Shown here: piece after piece, positions 44,663 to 53,528 of the stretch | How the letters are laid out: each line of letters opens with the position of its first letter | How positions within the stretch are numbered: position 1 is the first letter of the stretch | From: Kribbella pratensis | GTDB lineage: Bacteria > Actinomycetota > Actinomycetes > Propionibacteriales > Kribbellaceae | Reading direction: 5' to 3' | Assembly: GCF_004366075.1 (NCBI RefSeq) | Contig: NZ_SODU01000002.1 | Location: 124,001-188,000 of the forward strand | DNA: 64,000 bases | The notes under the pieces: model-generated | What the model saw: only the letters and a program-made list of their open reading frames with translations | Database searches by the model: none | What the model was told of the DNA's origin: nothing | Position numbers and translations under genes: made by a program

Positions 44663-45143
44663 CGCCGTCGGCAACCAACTGCTCCATCGGGGCGCGGCTG
44701 CCCACGAGGTGTTCGAGGGACCAGCGGTTCGCCGAGTGGGCCACCACGAGCACCACCTGGTCCTCGTACCATCGCTTGAGGTCAGCGAGGAACGAGCGCG
44801 TCAGTTCGAGTACGTCGTCGTACGACTGGCCACCGGGAAACGGCGTACCGACGCGCTCGACCCGCGGCTCGAGCGCGTCTCGCGGCGCGCCGTTCAGCTC
44901 GCCGTAGTTGCACTCGCGCAGCCGCCAGTCCTGGAAGTGCGACACGGTGAGCCCGGACAGCTCGACGGTCTGCACGGCGCGCCGCAGATCCGAGCTGAAC
45001 ACCACATCGACCTCTCGCCGGCGCTCGCCGAGTTCCCGCGCCTGCTCGCGGCCCGCGGCCGACAGTTCACCCGGCAACCAACCGGTCGCGATCCCGCGTT
45101 CGTTGTCGACCGTGGTCGCGTGCGTCTCGTAGATCAACTTCAT
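44634..45143 (-). CDS. Histidine phosphatase superfamily protein with altered RHG motif
   Basis: A 169-aa protein with the phosphoglycerate-mutase-like fold: SSDLRRAVQTVEL, the second catalytic-His region VLVVAHSANRWSLEHL, and WRLRECNYGELNG. The first motif is unusual: the family RHGET is here THATT (His8 kept, Arg and Gly lost). The phosphohistidine residue remains, but the phosphate-binding Arg is missing, so activity may differ. Divergent from the acyl-CoA dehydrogenase gene, sharing its operator region. Confidence 0.82.
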   Translation of the reverse strand: MKLIYETHATTVDNERGIATGWLPGELSAAGREQARELGERRREVDVVFSSDLRRAVQTVELSGLTVSHFQDWRLRECNYGELNGAPRDALEPRVERVGTPFPGGQSYDDVLELTRSFLADLKRWYEDQVVLVVAHSANRWSLEHLVGSRAPMEQLVADGVNWQPGWEY

Positions 45144-45162
45144 ACCTCACAGTCAATCTCCC

Positions 45163-45209
45163 TTTGCCCTCATTACCGGCGGGTATATACTTAAGTTACT
45201 GGCGAGTAA
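45163..45209 (+). promoter_or_regulatory. Promoter with two tandem operators
   Basis: TTTGCC (45163-45168), a 17-bp spacer, and TATACT (45186-45191) form a good promoter for the acyl-CoA dehydrogenase. TTACCGGCGGGTAT (45173-45186) fills the spacer and TTACTGGCGAGTAA (45196-45209) covers the expected start of transcription. Both are palindromes of the type TTACy-GGCG-rGTAw, with centres 23 bp apart; TetR-type fatty-acid regulators commonly use such sites. Confidence 0.65.
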
Positions 45210-45218
45210 AGTTGGGGA

Positions 45219-47084
45219 GTGTCTGTGACTCACTACAAGTCGAATCTGCGGGACATCGAGTTCAACCTGCTCGAGGTGCTGGGCCGGGGCGACGTGCTCG
45301 GTCAGGGCCCGTACGCCGATATGGACGTCGACACCGCCCGCGAGGTGCTCGCGGAGATCGACCGGCTGGCCAAGCACGAGCTGGCCGAGTCCTTCGCGGA
45401 GGCCGACCGGAACCCGCCGGTCTTCGACCCGGAGGCCCATGAGGTCCGGATGCCGGAGGCGTTCAAGAAGAGCTACCACGCCTACATGGACGCCGAGTGG
45501 TTCAAGCTCGAACTGCCGGCCGAGCTGGGCGGTCAGCCGACTCCGCCGTCGCTGCGCTGGGCCGCCGCCGAGCTGGTCCTGGGCGCCAACCCGCCGGTGC
45601 ACATGTACGCCGCCGGCCCCAACTTCGCGCACGTGCTCTGGCGCAACGGGACCGAGCGGGACAAGAAGATCGCTCACCACATCATCGAGCGCGGCTGGGG
45701 CGCCACCATGGTGCTGACCGAGCCGGATGCCGGCTCCGACGTCGGCGCCGGACGGACCAAGGCCACGCTGCAGGACGACGGCTCCTGGCACATCGAGGGC
45801 GTCAAGCGGTTCATCACCTCGGGCGAGCACGACATGACCGAGAACATCGTCCACCTGGTGCTGGCCCGTCCGCAGGGCGTCGAGGGCGTCGGCGGTCCCG
45901 GGACCAAGGGCCTGAGCCTGTTCGTGGTCCCGAAGTACGACTTCGACCTCGAGACCGGCGAGCTGACCGGTGAGCGCAACGGCGCCTTCGTCACGAACGT
46001 CGAGAAGAAGATGGGCATCAAGGTGTCCACCACCTGCGAGATCACCTTCGGCGATGGCGTTCCCGCCAAGGGCTGGCTGCTCGGCGAGGTGCACGACGGC
46101 ATCGCGCAGATGTTCCAGGTGATCGAGTACGCGCGGATGATGGTCGGCACCAAGGCGATCGCGACGCTGTCGACGGGCTACCTGAACGCGCTCGAGTACG
46201 CCAAGGAACGGGTCCAGGGCGCCGACATGACGAACCCGGCCAAGGACGCGCCGCGGGTCACGATCACCCACCACCCCGACGTACGGCGTTCGCTGCTGAC
46301 GCAGAAGGCGTACGCCGAGGCGCTGCGGGCGCTCGTGCTGTTCACGGCGACGTACCAGGACCGGGCCGAGCAGGCGCGGTACGCCGGTGAGCACGACGAC
46401 CTCGCCGAGCGGGTCAACGACCTGCTGCTGCCGCTGGTGAAGGGCTACGGCTCGGAGAAGTCCTGGACGCTGCTCGGCACCGAGTCGCTGCAGACGTTCG
46501 GCGGCTCCGGCTTCCTGCAGGACTATCCGATCGAGCAGTACGTGCGGGACGCGAAGATCGACACGCTCTACGAGGGCACGACCGCCATCCAGGGCCAGGA
46601 CCTGTTCTTCCGCAAGATCATCAAGGACCAGGGCAAGGCGCTCGGCCACCTCGCCGAGCAGGTACAGGCGTTCGTCGCCTCCGAGGCCGGCAACGGGCGG
46701 CTCAAGGAGGAGCGCGGGCTGCTCGCGAAGGGCCTCGAGGACACCCAGAAGATCCTGGGCATCATGGGGCAGGCCCTCATGGCCGCCAACCCGCAGGCGG
46801 AGAACGGCGACCCGCGGAACGTCTACAAGGTCGGCCTGAACACCTCGCGGCTGCTGTTCGTCCTCGGCGACGTGGTCTGCTCGTGGCTGATGCTCCGGCA
46901 GGCCGAGGTCGCGCTGGAGAAGCTGGGCGGCGAGCTGTCCCCGGCCGACCAGGACTTCTACACCGGCAAGGTCGCGGCGGCGCAGTGGTTCGTGCGCTCG
47001 ACGATGCCGTCGGTCCGCGCCGAGCGGATCAAGGCCGAGCTCACCGACCTCGAGGTGATGGACCTTCCGGAGTCGGCCTTCTGA
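45219..47084 (+). CDS. Acyl-CoA dehydrogenase
   Basis: A 621-aa flavoenzyme of the long (about 600-aa) actinobacterial acyl-CoA dehydrogenase group. GTG start after GGGGAG. The FAD/substrate motifs are [17 protein letters not shown] and [10 protein letters not shown], and the catalytic Glu is in [14 protein letters not shown]. An extra C-terminal helical domain (about 470-621) is present. It introduces the 2,3-double bond into acyl-CoA and passes electrons to ETF. Regulation probably involves the tandem operators just upstream. Confidence 0.93.
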   Translation: MSVTHYKSNLRDIEFNLLEVLGRGDVLGQGPYADMDVDTAREVLAEIDRLAKHELAESFAEADRNPPVFDPEAHEVRMPEAFKKSYHAYMDAEWFKLELPAELGGQPTPPSLRWAAAELVLGANPPVHMYAAGPNFAHVLWRNGTERDKKIAHHIIERGWGATMVLTEPDAGSDVGAGRTKATLQDDGSWHIEGVKRFITSGEHDMTENIVHLVLARPQGVEGVGGPGTKGLSLFVVPKYDFDLETGELTGERNGAFVTNVEKKMGIKVSTTCEITFGDGVPAKGWLLGEVHDGIAQMFQVIEYARMMVGTKAIATLSTGYLNALEYAKERVQGADMTNPAKDAPRVTITHHPDVRRSLLTQKAYAEALRALVLFTATYQDRAEQARYAGEHDDLAERVNDLLLPLVKGYGSEKSWTLLGTESLQTFGGSGFLQDYPIEQYVRDAKIDTLYEGTTAIQGQDLFFRKIIKDQGKALGHLAEQVQAFVASEAGNGRLKEERGLLAKGLEDTQKILGIMGQALMAANPQAENGDPRNVYKVGLNTSRLLFVLGDVVCSWLMLRQAEVALEKLGGELSPADQDFYTGKVAAAQWFVRSTMPSVRAERIKAELTDLEVMDLPESAF

Positions 47085-47093
47085 TCCCGGACT

Positions 47094-47130
47094 CCTCCGG
47101 CTCGGCCACTTGCGCGGGTCGAGCCGGAGG
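47094..47130 (+). terminator. Terminator after the acyl-CoA dehydrogenase gene
   Basis: Perfect 11-bp stem (arms at 47094-47104 and 47120-47130) with a 15-nt loop, starting 10 bp past the stop codon. Confidence 0.75.
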
Positions 47131-47141
47131 TTCGGGGCCGA

Positions 47142-47198
47142 GGGCAAGAATGCTCAGGGCAAGAATTGCTCGGGGCAAGGATGCTCAGGACAAACTCG
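47142..47198. repeat. Degenerate tandem repeat
   Basis: Three units of 15-16 bp (consensus GGGCAAGAATGCTCA) and a partial fourth. Not part of a gene. Confidence 0.75.
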
Positions 47199-47417
47199 GG
47201 GCATGAAATCGGCTGATCTGCCCCAGGTTGCCCCACGATCTGCCCTGTTGCGGAGCGTGATGGTGTAGCAACGTTTCTGTCCTGAAACACCGTGACCCTG
47301 GCTTGGTCTCCCCTGTCCGAGCCAGGGTCGCGCCCAATCTCACCCGGGTGGAACCAGTCGATGTGTGCGCGCGTCCGTGTGAATGTGTCCAGGCTCGGTC
47401 GTCGTACGCTGTCCGCG

Positions 47418-48632
47418 ATGCCCGTTCGATTCCTCACCGCCCTGCTCGCGGCAGTCGCGTTCCTCCCCGCCCTACCGGCGCGTGCTGAGACGCCTGAGCC
47501 GCCCGACCGGATCGCCGCCGCCTGGCGCACCGATCACCTGTCCGTCGACCCGCGGCTGGCGATCCCCGCGACCGAGTTGGACCGGATCCGCGGCGCGATG
47601 CGCACCGCGGGCCTTCCGGTGTACGTCGCGCTGGTGCCGCGCACGCCGTACCTGGCGAAGAAGAGACTCGACTGGCCGACCCTGCTGCACGCGCGGGTCG
47701 GTGAACCGGGGCTGTACCTGGTCGCGCTCGTGGACGACAACTACTGGTCGACGAGCGCGGAGCTGTACCGGCAGGGCGGGCTCCGGGGCCGCGACCTGAC
47801 CAGCGTGCGGGCCGAGGACAAGCAGCGCCTCGACCTCCTCACGGATCGTCCGGCGCCGCAGATCGTCCGCACGATCCAGTATGCGTCGACGGCGTACGAC
47901 GGTCGCGCGCTGCCGGCTGTCCCAGCCGCCGATCTGGAGCCGGAGCGCCCGCACCGCGGCCTCTCGGTGACCGACAAGTCGGACCGGGCCGCGTATGTCG
48001 GCCTGGGTGTCGGCGGGTTCCTCGGGCTGGTGCTGACCCTGGTGATCGCACTGCGGCGTCGTGGCGCGCCGAAGCGTTCGGGATCCAGTCAGCGGGCGGT
48101 CGATCCGCGGGACGTGCAGCTCAAGGCGGACGGCAAGATCAAGCAGGCCGAACGGGCCCTCGGGCGACTGGACCGGCGTCGCAACAAGACGACCAAACTG
48201 CTGGATCAGCGCGACGACGCGTACCGCCGGCTCGACGCGGCGCGGACGCTGCGCGCGGACCAGCCGGAGGACGTCCTCGCGTCGGCCGGCGCGCTCGTGC
48301 TCGCCCGGCAGGCCGAGCGGATCGCCTCCGGCGCGGCCCTCCAGCCACCGTGCTTCTTCGACCCGACGCACAACCCCGGAACGGCGAAGGTCGACTGGTC
48401 GGACGAGGTCGAAGTACCTGCCTGCCAGCAGTGCGCCAGCGTCGTACGCCGAGGTGATACGCCGCGCGGTCTGCTGGTGCCGGCCAAGTCCGGGCTGCTC
48501 GGTGGCGACCGCAAGGGGGTGCCGTACTGGACGCTCGACCCGGAGGACAGCCCGATGGTCGCGACCGGCTTCGGCGCGCTCTCCGACGACCTGGCCGACC
48601 GCATCACCGGCCGGAAGGAGGATGTCCGATGA
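47418..48632 (+). CDS. Membrane protein A of a three-gene paralogous operon
   Basis: A 404-aa protein. The ATG at 47418 opens a signal peptide (FLTALLAAVAFLPALPARA). The external domain (about 24-188) contains HLSVDPRLAIP and LPVYVALVPRTPY. One membrane helix follows (about 193-213), then a cytoplasmic coiled-coil-prone region (about 230-305) and a Cys/His motif C312-x5-H318 ... C336-x2-C339 that could bind zinc. The two next genes share parts of this architecture. No characterised family recognised; the external domain faintly recalls TPM/DUF4350-like proteins. Confidence 0.75.
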   Translation: MPVRFLTALLAAVAFLPALPARAETPEPPDRIAAAWRTDHLSVDPRLAIPATELDRIRGAMRTAGLPVYVALVPRTPYLAKKRLDWPTLLHARVGEPGLYLVALVDDNYWSTSAELYRQGGLRGRDLTSVRAEDKQRLDLLTDRPAPQIVRTIQYASTAYDGRALPAVPAADLEPERPHRGLSVTDKSDRAAYVGLGVGGFLGLVLTLVIALRRRGAPKRSGSSQRAVDPRDVQLKADGKIKQAERALGRLDRRRNKTTKLLDQRDDAYRRLDAARTLRADQPEDVLASAGALVLARQAERIASGAALQPPCFFDPTHNPGTAKVDWSDEVEVPACQQCASVVRRGDTPRGLLVPAKSGLLGGDRKGVPYWTLDPEDSPMVATGFGALSDDLADRITGRKEDVR

Positions 48633-49273
48633 GACGGCTCGTCCTCTTGCTGACGGCAACAGTTGTGCTGCTGACGGGGACTGCGTCGGCGGCGACCCCG
48701 ACCGATCCCCGGATCACCGCCGCGGTCGCGGCCTGGGCGCAGGAGAACCTGTACGTCGACCCGGACTTCACGTCGATCGCGGACCGCGAGGCGACGCTGC
48801 AGGTGATCTCGAACGCGAAGGTGCCCGTTTTCGTGGCCGTCGTACCGAGCGGCGAATGGTTCCCGGAGAAGGGCGACACCACGCTGCTCGCCGGCCGGCT
48901 GGCAGCCGCGAACGGCAAGCCGGGCGTGTACGTCGTGATGGACGGCGACCGGTCGTACGGCGTCGCGCACCAACTCGGTGCGTATGTGCCGACGTGGACC
49001 TACGCGGACGGGGACGAGGCGCTGAGCAAGCAGCTCTCGCAGTACCTCGACGGCCTGCGGGAGTCGACGTACAGCACGCCGAAGCCGGCCCGGACCGCGC
49101 CGCTGCCGCCCGAGCCGGAGGATTCGGCACCGGTGGAGAAGTTCACCGTCGGCAAGGCGATCGGGAACGGCCTCGGCGGCACCGTGCTCGGCCTGATGGG
49201 CGGCGGTCTCCTCGGCGGAATCGTGTTGATCGTGGCGGCGCTGTCCCGCCCACGACGAAAGGGACGCGCGTGA
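48629..49273 (+). CDS. Membrane protein B of a three-gene paralogous operon
   Basis: A 214-aa protein whose ATG overlaps the stop of protein A. It has a signal peptide (LVLLLTATVVLLTGTASA), an external domain with NLYVDPDF and VPVFVAVVPSGEW matching protein A, and one membrane helix (about 185-205) followed by a short basic tail. It lacks the cytoplasmic coiled coil and Cys/His motif of its neighbours. Function unknown. Confidence 0.75.
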   Translation: MRRLVLLLTATVVLLTGTASAATPTDPRITAAVAAWAQENLYVDPDFTSIADREATLQVISNAKVPVFVAVVPSGEWFPEKGDTTLLAGRLAAANGKPGVYVVMDGDRSYGVAHQLGAYVPTWTYADGDEALSKQLSQYLDGLRESTYSTPKPARTAPLPPEPEDSAPVEKFTVGKAIGNGLGGTVLGLMGGGLLGGIVLIVAALSRPRRKGRA

Positions 49274-50490
49274 AGGCCCGTTTTCTCCTCACCTGCCTCG
49301 CGGCGGCGTTGACGCTGCTCGTCGCGGCTCCGGCCGAGGCCGGTACTGCGCGGACCCCGGCGGAGCGGGCGCAAGAGATCGCGACCGCGTTGAAGAAGGA
49401 CCCGGTCTACGTCGACCCGGCGTACAAGACGGCGCTGCCCGCGAAGCTGCTGGACGACCTGCGGACGAAGGCGAAGGCCCTCGGGTACCCGGTCTACACC
49501 GTCGTCCTGCCGCTGACCCCGAGCGACGAGTTCCAGGGCGAGGAGAGTACGGCACTCACCCTGGTGATGGACGCGCTCCGGCAGCCGGGGCTGTACGTCG
49601 TGGTGGACGGCGGCAGCCGCTTCCCGTGGTACGAGGCGCGCGACGTCTCACAGGTCAGCGAGGAGAAGCTGGAGGCGGCGCGGACGCGCGCGCTGGCCGA
49701 CACGGGGTACGACGCCGGGCCGACCGAGGTGCTGACCCGGATGTACGAGCTGCTCGCCCAACCGGGCATCCCGAAGACCTCGAACCGACCGCAGTCGGGT
49801 CGGCCGTCACGGGGCATCTCGGACCCAGGCGGTCACGGGTGGATCGTCGCGCTGTCGATCGTCGGCGGTCTCGTCGTCCTGGTCGGTCTCGGTCTGCTGA
49901 TCGGGCGCAGCCGGGGTTCGGGGTCCAAGACGTTCCGGATCCCGCCGCACGTGGCCGCGACGGTGGCGGCCGAGCGGCGCCGGCGCCTGACCCAGGAGAC
50001 GAATGCCGAGCTCACCAGGCTCGGCTCGGAGCTGGCCGCGCTGCCGACCGCCGAAGGCGCAGGGCTTGTCCACCAGCAGGCCGCGCTCGACGACCACGCC
50101 GCCGCGTCGAAGGTGCTCGACACGTCGCCCGACCTCGTCGACCTGGTCGGCGCGATGGTGCTGCTCGACAAGGCACGGCGGGAGTACGACGCCGCAGTCG
50201 CGGTCGCAGCCGACCGGAAGGTGGACGCCGTACCGGATCTGTGCGCTTTCAACCCGCTGCACGGTCGCTCGTCCGGTCGGCCGACCAAGGTGGAGTCGGA
50301 CGGCACCACGCTCACGCTGCCGCTGTGCAACGAGTGCCGGCAGGCCCTCAAGCGCCGCTCGGCACCGGCGTCGCTGCCCGGCAAGGACGGCCCGTACTGG
50401 TACGAGGACTCGGTCTGGGCGCGGACCTTCTTCGGCACCACCGGCGACGATCTGGCCGCGGCGGTGTCCCGGGGCGAGCTGCATCGGTGA
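49270..50490 (+). CDS. Membrane protein C of a three-gene paralogous operon
   Basis: A 406-aa protein with a GTG start overlapping the previous stop (GTGA). Signal peptide to about residue 24, external domain (PVYVDPAYKTALP, YPVYTVVLPLTP), membrane helix (about 191-212), cytoplasmic helical region and a motif C325-x5-H331 ... C353-x2-C356 matching that of protein A. The three genes arose by duplication and are translated as a coupled unit. Function unknown. Confidence 0.75.
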   Translation: MKARFLLTCLAAALTLLVAAPAEAGTARTPAERAQEIATALKKDPVYVDPAYKTALPAKLLDDLRTKAKALGYPVYTVVLPLTPSDEFQGEESTALTLVMDALRQPGLYVVVDGGSRFPWYEARDVSQVSEEKLEAARTRALADTGYDAGPTEVLTRMYELLAQPGIPKTSNRPQSGRPSRGISDPGGHGWIVALSIVGGLVVLVGLGLLIGRSRGSGSKTFRIPPHVAATVAAERRRRLTQETNAELTRLGSELAALPTAEGAGLVHQQAALDDHAAASKVLDTSPDLVDLVGAMVLLDKARREYDAAVAVAADRKVDAVPDLCAFNPLHGRSSGRPTKVESDGTTLTLPLCNECRQALKRRSAPASLPGKDGPYWYEDSVWARTFFGTTGDDLAAAVSRGELHR

Positions 50491-50497
50491 GAGGGCT

Positions 50498-50518
50498 TCC
50501 CTGAGAGCGGTTCAGGGA
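50498..50518 (+). terminator. Small terminator-like hairpin
   Basis: TCCCTGA and TCAGGGA form a 7-bp stem with a 7-nt loop, 8 bp after the stop of the three-gene operon. Confidence 0.4.
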
Positions 50519-50607
50519 CGCGTCGGGGGATCTGCCGGATCCTGGGGCCCGGCTCCGGAGCCTACTGTCGTTGCGACAACGCGGGTGGGCTCGAGAAGAG
50601 GCGGACG

Positions 50608-51378
50608 ATGGCGGAGAACAAGCAGCTCGGCGTGATCTTGCTGGTGGCGGCGGCCGGGCTGACGTTCTGGCAGTTCGGGGATCGGGACTCCGACGACACG
50701 CACAAGATCGACGACAAGATCACCACCGTCCAGCTCGCCGCAGGCCACGCCGACATCACGATCAACGTGTCCGACGACGACCGGGCCAGCGTGCGGGAGA
50801 AGCGCAAGTTCTGGTTCTGGAAGCACGGCGACGCCTACTCGGTGAACGACGGCGTACTCAAGCTGGACGGCGACTGCGGCTGGCAGTGCACCGCCGACTT
50901 CGAGGTGACCGTGCCGCGCGGCACCAAGGTCACCGGCGAGAACGGCAGCGGTGATATCGAGATCACCGGCGTGGCCGGGGTCGACGCGAAGTCCAACTCG
51001 GGCAAGGTCGAGCTCCGCGAGGTGAAGGGCGACGTCAACCTCGATGTCACCTCCGGCAACGTGTCCGTGCAGGACCTGACCGGGAAACTCGACGTCAAGG
51101 CCAACTCCGGCGATATCGAGGCCAAGGACCTGAGCGGCGGCGCGGTGAACGTCGAGACCACGTCCGGCGACATCGAGCTCGACCTCTCCGAGGCCGGCGA
51201 CATCCGCGCCAAGGGCACCAGCGGGGACATCGAGATCAGCGCCCCGAGCGGCGGCTACAAGGTCACCACCGAGACCAAGCACGGCGAGGTCGAGGACAGC
51301 CTCGGCAGCAACACGACCGCCGGCCACACTCTGACCGCTACCACCACCTCAGGCGATATCGAACTCCACAGCCACTGA
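50608..51378 (+). CDS. DUF4097 family membrane-anchored beta-strand repeat protein
   Basis: A 256-aa protein with an N-terminal membrane anchor (LGVILLVAAAGLTFWQF) and then repeated DUF4097 strands of the form SGDIE/SGNVS (about 8 copies from residue 112 on). Unlike the first DUF4097 protein in this window (26774-27622), it has an anchor and so is probably displayed outside the cell. Such proteins are widespread and uncharacterised. Confidence 0.8.
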   Translation: MAENKQLGVILLVAAAGLTFWQFGDRDSDDTHKIDDKITTVQLAAGHADITINVSDDDRASVREKRKFWFWKHGDAYSVNDGVLKLDGDCGWQCTADFEVTVPRGTKVTGENGSGDIEITGVAGVDAKSNSGKVELREVKGDVNLDVTSGNVSVQDLTGKLDVKANSGDIEAKDLSGGAVNVETTSGDIELDLSEAGDIRAKGTSGDIEISAPSGGYKVTTETKHGEVEDSLGSNTTAGHTLTATTTSGDIELHSH

Positions 51379-51385
51379 TGAAGGA

Positions 51386-51634
51386 CTACTCCTTCAGGTC
51401 GCGGTGGTGTTCCTCGACGACGCGGTATTCCTCTTCGACGGCTGGGTCGATAGCGGTGGTCTCCACCCGCCGGCGGCGGTTGGTGATGTAGAAGGAAAGC
51501 AGGATGCCGGCCAGGCCCGCCAGGAGCAGGATGTAGCCGACGACCTGCAGGTTCACGGCGTCCCAGCTGTCGCGGACGGCGAACGCGAAAATGCCGCCGA
51601 CCACCATCAAAAAGATCCCCACACCGATACTCAT
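51386..51634 (-). CDS. DUF6458-like small membrane protein
   Basis: An 82-aa protein with two membrane helices (IGVGIFLMVVGGIFAFAV and VVGYILLLAGLAGILLSFYI) and a charged cytoplasmic tail (EEEYRVVEEHHRDLKE). It matches the layout of the small actinobacterial DUF6458 family. Convergent with the DUF4097 gene, 7 bp apart. Confidence 0.8.
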   Translation of the reverse strand: MSIGVGIFLMVVGGIFAFAVRDSWDAVNLQVVGYILLLAGLAGILLSFYITNRRRRVETTAIDPAVEEEYRVVEEHHRDLKE

Positions 51635-51694
51635 CCGGGCCTCCCAGCGAGTCCTTGGACCTACACCTTCGACGGTACCCCTTCGGCAAACAAG

Positions 51695-53473
51695 TTACTT
51701 ACCGCCGGACAGAACGAGTTCGACGCGGTTCGGGCCGTCGGGGGTGATGTGGACGGGGACGCCCCAGTCCTGGCGGTGCATATGGCAGGCGGGAAACTCC
51801 ACCTCGGCGGAGTCGTCGCACGAGGCGGCCTGGACGGCCACGTGGAGGACCCCGGAGCCGGCGTGCGGGTCGACGACGAGACGACGTACGAGATCGGTGG
51901 AGTCGCCCGCCCCCTCACGGAGCAGGTTGTCCGGAGTGGAGGAGACCAGAAGCCGGGTGGACGGGCCGTAGCGGTCGTCCAGCTTCTGTCCCGGCGGCGG
52001 GTTGAAGACGACCTCGAGCGTGACCTCTCCAGCAGCGAGATCCATCGGCGGACGCTGCGACCGCGTGCTGAACTCGTCGGCCGTCGCGGAAGCCCCGAGC
52101 GGGATCCGGGTCAGGCGGTGCGCGGCGGACTCGACGACGAGCAACTCGTTGCCCACGACAACAGCTCCGCTCGGCTCGGCCAGCCCGGTGGCCATCGTGT
52201 CGACGGTCTCGGTCCGCGGGTCGTACCGCCGTACGGCGCCGTTGTAGGTGTCGGCGATCGCGACGGATCCGTCAGGGAGGACCGTCACGCCGAGCGGATG
52301 CTGCAGCAACGCCTCGCTCGCCTTGCCGTCGCGCAGCCCGAAGTCGAAGAGCCCGGTGCCGACAGCAGTGTGTACCTCGGCGTCGATCCATCGCAGCGCC
52401 GAGATCTCCGAATCAGCCAGCCACAGCCGATCGCCGTCCGCCGCGAGCCCGCTCGTCTGCGCGAACCACGCTTCGCCGAGCGGCCCGTCCTTCAGCCCCT
52501 CGTTGGTCGTACCTGCCGCGACCGCGGTCTCTCCGGTGAACGGATCGAACGTCCACAGCTGGTGTACGCCGGCCATCGCGATCCACACCTTGTCGCCCCA
52601 CCAAGCGACATCCCATGGCGAGCTCAGTACGTCGGTCCCGTCGCCGTCCATCCATTGCTTGCCGGTGCCGACCAACGTCGTCACCTGGCCGTCGGCGAGC
52701 GACACGCCGCGCAGCGCGTGATTGACGGTGTCCGCGACCACGACGTCGTACCCGACCTTCTCGGCCACGTCGGACGGCAGCACCACCAGACCGTTCGGCT
52801 CGGAGAAGCTCGCCTCACCGGCGGCTCCGTCGGCGAAACCACGATGGCCCGATCCGATCCGGCGTACGACGGTGGTCGCGTCGGCGGCGAGCTCGACGAT
52901 GCTGTGGTTACCTGCGTCTGCGACCAGGAACCCGTTGTCCACCGCAACGACCTTCGCCGGGAAGCGGAGATCGGTCGGCTCGGGCGTCGGAGCGACGTAC
53001 GGCGACCGGCCGCGGGTCAGGGTCCCTGCCTCGTCGTGCTGCACGATCAGCTCGGCCAGCAGGGCGTCCAGGGCATGCTCGTGGCCTTCACCGGAGTACT
53101 GCGCGACGACGTACCCGTTCGGATCCACCAGGACCAGCGTCGGCCAGGCGCGTGCGGTGTAGTTCTGCCAGGTGATCAGCTCCGGGTCGTCCAGCACCGG
53201 ATGCCCCACCTCGTACCGCTCGACAGCGGCTCGGACCGCGGCTTCCTCACCCTCGTGGGCGAACTTCGGGGAGTGCACCCCCACGATCACCAGCGCGTCG
53301 CCGTACTTCTCCTCCAACGGCCGCAACTCGTCCAGCACATGCAGACAGTTGATGCAGCAGAACGTCCAAAAATCCAGCAACAGAAAGCGTCCACGGAAGT
53401 CCGCGAGCGACAACTCCCGCCCACCCGTGTTCAACCAGCCACGACCCTTGAGCTCCGGCGCGCGCACATGCAT
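51695..53473 (-). CDS. Thioredoxin-like/NHL-repeat protein
   Basis: A 592-aa cytoplasmic protein. Residues about 1-150 are a TlpA/thioredoxin-like domain with the redox motif FWTFCCINCLHVLDEL and the cis-Pro region AWPTLVLVD. From about 165 to 470 there are NHL propeller repeats (VADAGNHSIVEL, VADTVNHALRGV, IADTYNGAVRRY). The C-terminal 100 residues form a further beta domain. Bacterial relatives of NHLRC2 have this same order. The CCINC motif could be a disulfide reductase centre. The substrate is unknown. Confidence 0.88.
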   Translation of the reverse strand: MHVRAPELKGRGWLNTGGRELSLADFRGRFLLLDFWTFCCINCLHVLDELRPLEEKYGDALVIVGVHSPKFAHEGEEAAVRAAVERYEVGHPVLDDPELITWQNYTARAWPTLVLVDPNGYVVAQYSGEGHEHALDALLAELIVQHDEAGTLTRGRSPYVAPTPEPTDLRFPAKVVAVDNGFLVADAGNHSIVELAADATTVVRRIGSGHRGFADGAAGEASFSEPNGLVVLPSDVAEKVGYDVVVADTVNHALRGVSLADGQVTTLVGTGKQWMDGDGTDVLSSPWDVAWWGDKVWIAMAGVHQLWTFDPFTGETAVAAGTTNEGLKDGPLGEAWFAQTSGLAADGDRLWLADSEISALRWIDAEVHTAVGTGLFDFGLRDGKASEALLQHPLGVTVLPDGSVAIADTYNGAVRRYDPRTETVDTMATGLAEPSGAVVVGNELLVVESAAHRLTRIPLGASATADEFSTRSQRPPMDLAAGEVTLEVVFNPPPGQKLDDRYGPSTRLLVSSTPDNLLREGAGDSTDLVRRLVVDPHAGSGVLHVAVQAASCDDSAEVEFPACHMHRQDWGVPVHITPDGPNRVELVLSGGK

Positions 53474-53528
53474 GTCCCCATTGTCCGCCGCGGCTCAACA
53501 GCAGCCGCCACAGGCCCGGCGGATGAGA

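Larger units (their letters stand above)
47085..47417. other. Intergenic region with terminator and degenerate tandem repeats
   Basis: 333 bp with no supported gene. CCTCCGGCTCG (47094-47104) and CGAGCCGGAGG (47120-47130) form a perfect 11-bp terminator stem for the acyl-CoA dehydrogenase. Tandem 15-16 bp units follow, GGGCAAGAATGCTCA (47142), GGGCAAGAATTGCTCG (47157), GGGCAAGGATGCTCA (47173), then a decayed copy GGACAAACTCG (47188). GATCTGCCC appears twice near 47205-47245. The promoter of the next operon should lie in the remainder. Confidence 0.6.
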
